A stretch of DNA of 13,418 nucleotides from CAZGYE01 sp964530165 (GTDB lineage Bacteria; Planctomycetota; Planctomycetia; Planctomycetales; Planctomycetaceae), in the NCBI GenBank assembly GCA_964530165.1, contig CAZGYE010000149.1, positions 1 through 13,418 of the forward strand, written 5' to 3'. How positions within the stretch are numbered: position 1 is the first letter of the stretch; every line of letters begins with the position of its first letter. The notes below the pieces were generated by a model. The model worked only from the letters and a program-made list of their open reading frames with translations. It had not been told where the DNA came from and did not search any database. Of this stretch, positions 7,782-13,418 are shown piece by piece. A program made the position numbers and the translations under genes.

Positions 7782-8696
7782 ATGCAATTGTCCTCCGTGA
7801 ACGCCTCACGTACGTCGTTGTATCGAGACGCCATACGCGCGACCCTGTTGGGTTTGGCGGCGAATCTGACGCTTGGCATCGTGAAGTTTGTCGGCGGCGT
7901 GCTTGGCGAGTCGTTTGCGCTGATTTCCGATGCGATCAACTCGCTGGGCGACTCGTTGATTTCGATCGTCGTGCTGTTTGCCATGTGGTTCGCTCAAAAG
8001 CCGGCCGACCGGGAGCATCCCTACGGCCACACGCGGGCGGAAGCAATCGCGGCATCCAACGTGGCCCTGCTGATCATCGCGTCGGCCGTCGTCGTTGGCT
8101 GGGAAGCCATCCGCCGCACGGGGATCCCGCACGACGTGCCACCGATCTGGACGCTGTGGATTGCGGGCGCCAACGTGTTGATCAAGGAGAGTTTGTATCG
8201 CTACAAGGTTCGAGTCGGCAAGCGTACCGGCTCGATCGCCATTCTTGCCAACGCGTGGGACCATCGCAGCGACGCCCTGTGCTCGCTCGCCGTGCTGATC
8301 GGCCTGGGTGTGATTCGCCTGGGGGGACCGAACTACATCTGGGCGGATGAAGTCGCCGCGCTGATCGTGGTGGTGGTGATCCTGTCCTCGGGAACAAAAC
8401 TTTTCCGCAAAAGCGCCAGTGAGTTAATGGACTTGCAGGCCGACGACCAGTTTGTGCAGGAGATCCGCAGGGCCGCTGAAGAGGTGGACAGCGTCAAGGC
8501 CGTCGAGACGCTCCGGGTACGAAAGTCGGGGCTCGAATACTTGGCGGATATTCACATCGAGGTGGATGCCCGGACGACCGTCGAGGAAGGCCACCGCATC
8601 GGTCATTGTGTCAAGGGCCAACTGATGGAGAAGTTTGCCATGCTGCGCGACGTGCTCGTTCATCTGGAGCCTCATCCTCACACTCACGAGAGCTAA
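7782..8696 (+). CDS. Cation diffusion facilitator family transporter (second CDF; metal unknown)
   Basis: This is an inner-membrane divalent-cation exporter of 304 aa. Hydrophobic segments begin at about residue 20 and run to about 203. A cytosolic domain from about 215 to 296 contains the CDF pattern VETLRVRKSGLEYLADIHIEV. The motif HPYGHTRAEAIA (79-90) is typical of the FieF/MamB branch. By alignment the transport site is N53-x3-D57 in TM2 (SDAINSLGD, with D50 just before) and D160-x3-D164 in TM5 (AWDHRSDALCS). Many relatives have His-His-Arg-Ser-Asp in TM5, so Asp replaces the first His here. That oxygen-rich set suggests a harder metal such as Mn or Fe rather than Zn or Co, which is inference. 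The C-terminus ends in a short His-rich tail (EPHPHTHES). The ATG at 7782 is the only sensible start. The gene ends close to a double-hairpin repeat. Confidence 0.94.
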   Translation: MQLSSVNASRTSLYRDAIRATLLGLAANLTLGIVKFVGGVLGESFALISDAINSLGDSLISIVVLFAMWFAQKPADREHPYGHTRAEAIAASNVALLIIASAVVVGWEAIRRTGIPHDVPPIWTLWIAGANVLIKESLYRYKVRVGKRTGSIAILANAWDHRSDALCSLAVLIGLGVIRLGGPNYIWADEVAALIVVVVILSSGTKLFRKSASELMDLQADDQFVQEIRRAAEEVDSVKAVETLRVRKSGLEYLADIHIEVDARTTVEEGHRIGHCVKGQLMEKFAMLRDVLVHLEPHPHTHES

Positions 8697-8726
8697 GTCG
8701 GATTATTCACTGGCTGTCGTCGTGAT

Positions 8727-8802
8727 ACCCAAACCGACAACTTGTTGTCGGAATCCACTGGTTGCATGGCACACCCAGCGACGACAAGTCGTCGGTTTGG
8801 GT
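8727..8802. repeat. REP-like 76-bp double hairpin between convergent genes
   Basis: The outer arms ACCCAAACCGAC (8727-8738) and GTCGGTTTGGGT (8791-8802) are perfect 12-bp inverted repeats. Inside the left end is the near-palindrome CCGACAACTTGTTGTCGG (8734-8751). At the right end is CGACGAC-AA-GTCGTCG (8779-8794). The middle has the unpaired GGTTGCATGGCACACCCAGC. It starts 30 bp after the CDF stop and ends 27 bp before the synthase stop. Two short hairpins plus long-range pairing is the architecture of REP/BIME elements moved by RAYT transposases. It could also act as a two-way terminator. I recall similar GGCACACCCAGC-containing repeats in planctomycete genomes, but no second copy was noticed in this window. 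Confidence 0.75.
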
Positions 8803-8829
8803 TGCTAGCTCGAGCTGCGCGAGGCGGCT

Positions 8830-10218
8830 TTAGGGGGCTTCGACGGCGGTCGATTGCGTGGGGTGCCCTTTGCGAACCCACTCGCCCAGTCCCCCCTTCA
8901 TGCTGCGCACGTTCCGGTAGCCCATCGACTTGAGGTAGAGCGTCGTGTGCTTGGAGAACTTGCCGATGCCGCAGACCATGACCAGCGGTGCGTCGCGGTC
9001 GCTCGGAAGCTCGTCGGTGCGCCGGGCCAGCTCGTCCTGTGGGATGTTGATTGAGCCGGGAATGTGCGACTCGGCGAACATCTCGGGGGGCCGCACGTCG
9101 ACGACGAGCGGATGGTCCGCCCCAGGCGGATGGTCCGGCCCCTGTAGCTGCTGGTTCAGATCGTCCGCTTTGATCGAGTCGTGCGGGTTCTTGAGGTTCT
9201 CGATCATCTCGGCGACGAACAGGTCGTTCTTGCTCTCGCCCGCGCCTTCCTGCTTCTTGTCCCCCGGGCAGATGGTGGGGAAGTGCCGCTGAAACGACGA
9301 GGCGTACTTGAACACGTTGTCCGGGAAGATCACGACGGCGATCGTTCCCGGCTTGTCGGGCACCAAGCGGAGCGCTCCAACCAGCGCCATGCCGGAGCTG
9401 GGCCCGGCGATGATGCTCTCCTCCCGGTTGAGCCGCAGGCACATGTCGAACGCCTCACGGTCGGGCACCTCGGTCGTGTCGTCGTATTCTTCCGGGCGGT
9501 AGAACTCCGTCTGTTGGAGCTGCGTGATGCTGCGCACGCCGGGGATGTCGTGTCCGTCCTCGGGATACGCGCCCAAAACCTTGACGTCGCTCCGCTTCTC
9601 CTTGAGGAACCGGCCGGTCCCAGTGATCGTGCCGCAGGTGCCCAGCCCGGCGATAAAGTGGGTGACCTTGCCCTGCGTCTGCCGCCAGATTTCCGGGCCG
9701 GTCGTACGGTAGTGACTGTTCGGATTGGCCTCGTTGGCGTACTGATCCAACAGGACGGTGTCAGGCTGCGAAGCGGCGGTCTCTCTCGCCGTGGAGATTG
9801 CCCCTTCCGGAGCGCCGGGGGCCGGGCAGAGCGTGTCGTCCAGCTCGACCACGTCGCCGCCGAAGAAACGCAGAATGGTCCGCTTCTCCAGCGGAATGCT
9901 CGCAGAGAGCGGCGTCCGCAGCGGATAGCCTTTCACATTGCCGATCATCGCCAGCCCGAGACCCGTGTTGCCCGAAGTTGCTTCCACCAGCTTCTTGCCG
10001 GGGCCGAGCACACCGCGCTCTTCGCCGTCGCGGATCATGTTCTCCGCGATGCGATCCTTCACCGCCCCGAAGGGGTTGTACCATTCCAGCTTGGCAAAGA
10101 CCTGCGCGTGCTCGAACGGCACGACCCGGTTCAGCCGGACCAGGGGCGTCGGATTCTCTTCAGTCGACAACAGACCGATGATCGAATCGTATACCCGAAG
10201 TGTGTGATCGTTCGCCAT
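8830..10218 (-). CDS. Cysteine synthase / beta-synthase fused to a C-terminal rhodanese domain
   Basis: The N-terminal part (about 1-315) is a fold-type II PLP enzyme. The PLP lysine is K54 in NPFGAVKDR, the substrate loop is TSGNTG (81-86), the phosphate cradle is GLGTCGTITG (191-200), and the pyridine-ring serine lies in AGPSSGMAL (271-279). It should make cysteine from O-acetylserine (or a related activated serine) and sulfide. After a charged linker (about 318-345) comes a rhodanese domain (about 346-455) with VDVRPPEMFAESHIPGS and catalytic C416 in the loop CGIGKFS. This domain would carry sulfane sulfur as a persulfide. Total length is 462 aa against about 310 for a plain synthase. CysK versus CysM cannot be settled from motifs alone. 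It is divergent from the sulfite reductase gene, which fits sulfide supply to cysteine synthesis. The ATG at 10218 has no visible Shine-Dalgarno. Confidence 0.95.
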   Translation of the reverse strand: MANDHTLRVYDSIIGLLSTEENPTPLVRLNRVVPFEHAQVFAKLEWYNPFGAVKDRIAENMIRDGEERGVLGPGKKLVEATSGNTGLGLAMIGNVKGYPLRTPLSASIPLEKRTILRFFGGDVVELDDTLCPAPGAPEGAISTARETAASQPDTVLLDQYANEANPNSHYRTTGPEIWRQTQGKVTHFIAGLGTCGTITGTGRFLKEKRSDVKVLGAYPEDGHDIPGVRSITQLQQTEFYRPEEYDDTTEVPDREAFDMCLRLNREESIIAGPSSGMALVGALRLVPDKPGTIAVVIFPDNVFKYASSFQRHFPTICPGDKKQEGAGESKNDLFVAEMIENLKNPHDSIKADDLNQQLQGPDHPPGADHPLVVDVRPPEMFAESHIPGSINIPQDELARRTDELPSDRDAPLVMVCGIGKFSKHTTLYLKSMGYRNVRSMKGGLGEWVRKGHPTQSTAVEAP

Positions 10219-10379
10219 AGTGCGCGGAATATATCAGAAGTCGCTTGGGAGTTCCATCGCATTTCTCCGGCACTCTGCGTCGCGAGACTGCGCAATTGCC
10301 TTGGCAGCGGCCATCTGATAAAGTCAATCGGATCGGGGCGGGCGGACAACAAGAACCATTCAAACAGACGCATTTTGCA
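10219..10379. promoter_or_regulatory. Divergent promoter region of the sulfur-assimilation genes
   Basis: These 161 bp separate the synthase and reductase starts. On minus, GATATATT (10235-10228) is a good -10-like box only about 9 bp before the synthase ATG, which would give a leaderless or nearly leaderless mRNA. Its -35 position reads TGGAAC, which is weak. On plus, TTGCCT (10296-10301) and GATAAA (10317-10322, in TGATAAAGT) are candidate boxes with a short 15-bp spacer, 57 bp before the reductase ATG. TGCC-TT-GGCA (10297-10306) overlaps the -35 and could be an operator. None of this is strong. Confidence 0.35.
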
Positions 10380-12653
10380 ATGAAAGCCAGCAATACACTG
10401 TGGAAGGAGCGTCTCGAGGGCAAGCTCCCTGAACAGCTTGCCCAGGAGATCGACGACTTCGAGATGGAAATCGAGTTGCGGCGTCAGGGCAAGGTCGACG
10501 AAAAGATCTTCGCCGAGACGCGACTGCGCCGCGGCGCCTACGGGCAGCGCTACGACAACGGTCAGCGCTACGACGGCAAACAGACCCGTCAACTGGCCTA
10601 TGCTGACGGCAAGAGCACCAAGGGCCCCAATACCGTCTGGGACGCGCCGGGGATGCAGCGCATCAAGATCCCCTACGGCGGCATGACGCCGGAGCAGTTG
10701 GAGGTCGTCGCGGAGCTGGCCGAGGAGTATTCCGACGGCATCGCCCACATCACCACGCGGCAGGACGTCCAACTGCACTTCATTCACATCGACGACACGC
10801 CGACGATCATGCGGCGCTTGGCCGCCGTGGGGATTACGACGCGTGAGGCCTGCGGCAACGCGGTGCGAAACGTCACCGGTTGCCCGTATATCGGCGTCTG
10901 CCCGGATGAGGCCTTCGACGTGACCCCCTACGCGCGCGCCCTGTCGCGCTTTCTGCTGGGCCATCCGGACACGCAGAACTTCGGTCGCAAGTTCAAGGCG
11001 GCGCTGAGCGGCTGTGGGCAGCACGCCTGCGGATTGGCCGCGATGCACGATCTGGGCCTCACGGCCGTCACACGCGTCGTCGACGGCACGGAGCAACGCG
11101 GTTTTCGGCTGGTCGTCGGCGGTGGGCTGGGGCCCGTTCCGTACCAAGGGAAGCTCTTCGAGGAATTCCTGCCGGCGGAGGAAATCTTGCCGACCGCCCA
11201 GGCAATTGTCCGGGTCTTCGCGCAGCACGGCGAGAAGGAGAGCCGCAGCCGTGCACGCATGAAGTTTCTCGTTGTCAACTGGGGCATCGAGAAGTTCAAG
11301 AAGGCGGTCCTCGAAGAACGGCGCAAGCTTCCCGACGATCCGCGTTGGACGGAGTACCTCGAAAGCGCCGAGAACGAGTTGGAAACCCCGCTGAAGCCGC
11401 CCGGCGAACTACCCACGGCCGAGGGTGACGAACGATTCCGCCGATGGCTGAAGACCAACATCCGCCGGCAGCGCCAGCAGGGATACGTCACGGCCACGGT
11501 GGCGTTGCCGCTGGGAGACATCACCGCCGACCAGCTTCGCTCACTTGCCGACGTCGCACGCCGTTTTACGAACGGCACCGTCCGCACGACGGTCGAGCAG
11601 AACTTCGTCATCCGCTGGGTGAGCAACGCTGATGTGCCGGCGCTGTTCGAAGCGCTGGATGCGGCGGGACTCGGCTCGCCGGGCGCCGGCAACATTCTGG
11701 ACATCGTCACCTGCCCGGGAACCGACACGTGTAAGCTCGGCATTTCGTCGTCGCGTGGGCTGGCGGCCGAGCTGAGAACCCGCCTGGCCGAGAAGAGCTT
11801 CGAGATGGACCAGGCCATCCAGAACCTGCACATCAAGATCAGCGGCTGCTTTAACAGTTGCGGGCAGCACCACGTCGCCGACATTGGCTTTTATGGCGTG
11901 GCCCGCACCGTCCAGGGGTTCAAAGTTCCCCACTTTCAGGTCGTCCTGGGTGGTCAGTGGGAGGAGAACGCCGGCTCCTACGGCCTGCCCGTCGTCGCGA
12001 TTCCTTCCAAGCGGGTCCCCGACGCCCTGGAGCGAATTACAGACCATTACCTGCGCATGCGCCAGAAAGGTGAACGGTTCCGGCAGTTTGTCCAGCGGGT
12101 TGGCACGGCACAGGTCCGCCAAGCACTCGTCGATCTGACGCGGGACCTGCCTGAGCACGATGCCGATCCCGACTTCTACTCCGACTGGGCCGATCCGCGC
12201 AAATACAGCCTTGGCGACATCGGCAAAGGCGAGTGCGCCGGCGAGGTGGTCACGGCGTACGAGTTCGCGATGGCTGAGGCCGATCGGATGGTCTTTGGGG
12301 CCCAGGTCCTCCTGGAAGCCGGCAACGTCCAGCAGGCCGGAAAGGACGCCTATGCCGCCATGATCAAGGCGGCCAAGGCGCTCGTGCAGTTCCAGTACGA
12401 CGACGTTTCCAACGATCCCGATGAAATCGTCGACGAGTTCCGCGAGCGCTACTACGACACCAAGCTGTTCTTTGATCCGTTCGCCGGGCCTAAGTTCGGG
12501 AACTACCTGTTCGCCGCCCACGACAAGGCCGGCACAGCGTACACGCACGAATCGGCGCTGCATACGATCGAGGAGACTCAACTGTTCCTCGAGGCCGTGC
12601 ATAGCTGTTACAACCGCATGAGAGTGGAGGCGGCGAAGGGCGAAGGGATCTGA
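10380..12653 (+). CDS. Ferredoxin-type sulfite/nitrite reductase (siroheme, [4Fe-4S]) with extra C-terminal domain
   Basis: This is a cytosolic six-electron reductase, most likely sulfite to sulfide for cysteine synthesis. Length is 757 aa from the ATG at 10380. The two-fold repeat typical of the family is clear, with halves at about 90-310 and 355-560. The cluster/siroheme cysteines are C445 and C451 (TCPGTDTC, C-x5-C) and C490 and C494 (GCFNSC, C-x3-C). Anion-binding residues R127 (TTRQD), R163 (NAVRNV), K204 and K206 (RKFK) match the Arg/Arg/Lys/Lys set of CysI. The first half also has C168-x5-C174 and C212-x4-C217. Residues from about 600 to 757 form an added, mostly helical domain not present in CysI or plant enzymes. 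No flavin domain is seen, so ferredoxin or a separate partner should donate electrons. An in-frame ATG at 10245 would add 45 unlikely residues. Sulfite rather than nitrite is inferred from the divergent cysteine synthase gene. Confidence 0.94.
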   Translation: MKASNTLWKERLEGKLPEQLAQEIDDFEMEIELRRQGKVDEKIFAETRLRRGAYGQRYDNGQRYDGKQTRQLAYADGKSTKGPNTVWDAPGMQRIKIPYGGMTPEQLEVVAELAEEYSDGIAHITTRQDVQLHFIHIDDTPTIMRRLAAVGITTREACGNAVRNVTGCPYIGVCPDEAFDVTPYARALSRFLLGHPDTQNFGRKFKAALSGCGQHACGLAAMHDLGLTAVTRVVDGTEQRGFRLVVGGGLGPVPYQGKLFEEFLPAEEILPTAQAIVRVFAQHGEKESRSRARMKFLVVNWGIEKFKKAVLEERRKLPDDPRWTEYLESAENELETPLKPPGELPTAEGDERFRRWLKTNIRRQRQQGYVTATVALPLGDITADQLRSLADVARRFTNGTVRTTVEQNFVIRWVSNADVPALFEALDAAGLGSPGAGNILDIVTCPGTDTCKLGISSSRGLAAELRTRLAEKSFEMDQAIQNLHIKISGCFNSCGQHHVADIGFYGVARTVQGFKVPHFQVVLGGQWEENAGSYGLPVVAIPSKRVPDALERITDHYLRMRQKGERFRQFVQRVGTAQVRQALVDLTRDLPEHDADPDFYSDWADPRKYSLGDIGKGECAGEVVTAYEFAMAEADRMVFGAQVLLEAGNVQQAGKDAYAAMIKAAKALVQFQYDDVSNDPDEIVDEFRERYYDTKLFFDPFAGPKFGNYLFAAHDKAGTAYTHESALHTIEETQLFLEAVHSCYNRMRVEAAKGEGI

Positions 12654-12681
12654 ACCGCTGCATATCGGATCGTCAATTCCC

Positions 12682-13257
12682 ATGGACCTGCAACACGTCA
12701 ACGTAAAGCTCTACCTCGAGGGCGGCCTGACGGTCAACCTGGAGCGTTTCATCGAAGTCTTCCACCGTTGGATCCGGGAGGGGGTGCCCGAAGGTCTGCT
12801 CATCGACGTGGCCGACTACCGCCATGTGCCGATGGGGTCCAGCGTACTCTTGGTGGGCCTCGAGGCCGACTACAGCATGGACAACACCGGCAACCGGTAC
12901 GGACTGCGCTACAACCGCAAGGCGCCGCTGAACGGGAGCAACAAGGACCGCTTCCGCGAGGCGCTCTACTCGGCCGCCAATGCCTGCCGGCTACTCGAAA
13001 CCGAGTTCGAAGAGGAAAGCCGGCTGAAATTCAGCCGCCAGGAATTCGAACTGTTCATCAACGACCGCGCCCTGGCGCCCAATACACCCGAGACCTACGC
13101 CGCCTGCAAACCGGAACTGGCAACCTTCCTCGAGAAGATGCTCGGTCACAGCGAGTTCAACGTCGAGCACCAGGACGACCCGCGCAGCCGCTTCGGCGTC
13201 ACTGTCAAGGTCGCTCGGCCCTTCGACCTGGCGGTGTTTCTCGAGGCCGCTCCCTGA
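12682..13257 (+). CDS. Unrecognised 191-aa protein in an apparent operon with the sulfite reductase
   Basis: I do not recognise this family. It begins 28 bp after the reductase stop on the same strand, with matching codon use, so co-transcription is likely and a linked role in sulfite reduction is possible. It has no signal peptide, membrane segment or Cys-rich metal site; the only cysteines are in NACRLL and AACKPE. Visible structure is a strand-like start (VNVKLYLEGG), a helix (LERFIEVFHRWIREGV), an Asp/Tyr-containing stretch (IDVADYRHVPMGSSVLLVG), and NRYGLRYNRKAPLNGSNKDR, which is rich in Arg, Asn and Lys. A charged helical region and a final strand-helix (RFGVTVKVARPFDLAVFLEA) follow. 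It could be a small folded adaptor, assembly factor or enzyme. The ATG at 12682 has only a weak GGAT upstream. Confidence 0.85.
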   Translation: MDLQHVNVKLYLEGGLTVNLERFIEVFHRWIREGVPEGLLIDVADYRHVPMGSSVLLVGLEADYSMDNTGNRYGLRYNRKAPLNGSNKDRFREALYSAANACRLLETEFEEESRLKFSRQEFELFINDRALAPNTPETYAACKPELATFLEKMLGHSEFNVEHQDDPRSRFGVTVKVARPFDLAVFLEAAP

Positions 13258-13367
13258 GACGAGGACGAGTACCCCAAGGGTGCAGTCGCGCCAGTCCAGA
13301 GATTCTAGGGGAAGGGGCCATCGCACTTTCGGGAAAATGCAGGTATCGCAGCCAGTGCCTCATTAGC

Positions 13368-13397
13368 CCAACTTCCCCAGCAAGGTGGGAAAATTGG
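13368..13397 (+). terminator. Possible terminator hairpin of the reductase operon
   Basis: CCAACTTCCCCA (13368-13379) can pair with TGGGAAAATTGG (13386-13397) over 12 positions with two mismatches and a 6-nt loop. It lies about 110 bp after the stop of the 191-aa gene. A T-run (CTTTTTC) follows only some 12 nt later, so it is not a textbook intrinsic terminator. The rest of 13258-13418 shows no gene. Confidence 0.3.
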
Positions 13398-13418
13398 TGA
13401 TTCTGAAACTTTTTCGGG

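Noticed and set aside
10245..10379. Upstream ATG adding 45 residues to the reductase
   Set aside because: It lies inside the divergent promoter region, and the added residues look like random translation. MKASNTLWKERL at 10380 is a natural family start.
9181..10383. 400-codon open frame on plus, antisense to the cysteine synthase
   Set aside because: It is a shadow of the G+C-rich synthase gene. The opposite frame has full PLP-enzyme and rhodanese motifs, while this one has none.
10131..11228. 365-codon open frame on minus over the reductase start
   Set aside because: It overlaps the reductase and the intergenic region antisense and has no recognisable domain.
11541..12701. 386-codon open frame on minus across the 3' half of the reductase
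   Set aside because: It is antisense to the siroheme-binding half; length is explained by high G+C and few stops.
13258..13418. Continuation of the plus-strand frame 12768-13400 as a gene
   Set aside because: It is an out-of-frame shadow of the 191-aa gene that happens to stay open past its stop.

Overview
The window is bacterial, G+C-rich and densely coded. I think it comes from a Planctomycetes relative (Pirellulales-like). The grounds are weak Shine-Dalgarno sequences at several starts, a cysteine synthase fused to a rhodanese domain, a nitrite/sulfite reductase with an extra C-terminal domain, and an intergenic double hairpin of a style I associate with that phylum. This placement is an inference from style and recollection, not from a marker gene.

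Left half (1-6167, minus strand): a fatty-acid activation and beta-oxidation cluster. In transcription order it holds a long-chain acyl-CoA ligase (6167-4428), a FadI-like thiolase (4298-3003), a GxxExxY-family gene broken by one in-frame stop (2914-2543), a FadJ-like hydratase/3-hydroxyacyl-CoA dehydrogenase (2458-266), and the first 61 codons of another gene running off the left edge (184-1), perhaps an acyl-CoA dehydrogenase. Together these would activate a fatty acid and carry out hydration, second oxidation and thiolysis; the edge gene may supply the first oxidation. The broken GxxExxY gene lies between two 24-bp inverted tracts, each made of three 8-bp units. It looks like a decayed cassette that landed inside the cluster.

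Middle (6168-8696): about 540 bp without a convincing gene, then two divergent cation diffusion facilitator (CDF) metal exporters. One is a DmeF-type Co/Ni exporter on the minus strand. The other is a CDF protein with a different set of metal-site residues, on the plus strand. No metal-sensing regulator gene is visible beside them.

Right half (8697-13418): a sulfur-assimilation module. A cysteine synthase-rhodanese fusion (minus) diverges from a siroheme/[4Fe-4S] sulfite/nitrite reductase (plus). A 191-residue protein that I do not recognise follows the reductase after 28 bp. The expected flow is sulfite to sulfide (reductase) to cysteine (synthase), with the rhodanese domain handling sulfane sulfur. 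A 76-bp double-hairpin repeat lies between the convergent ends of the second CDF gene and the synthase gene.

The observations most worth a second look are the decayed GxxExxY cassette with its phased inverted octamers; the second cysteine quartet and the C-terminal extension of the reductase; the unrecognised partner protein; and the contrasting metal-site residues of the two exporters. I saw no rRNA, tRNA, CRISPR array, phage gene or transposase.
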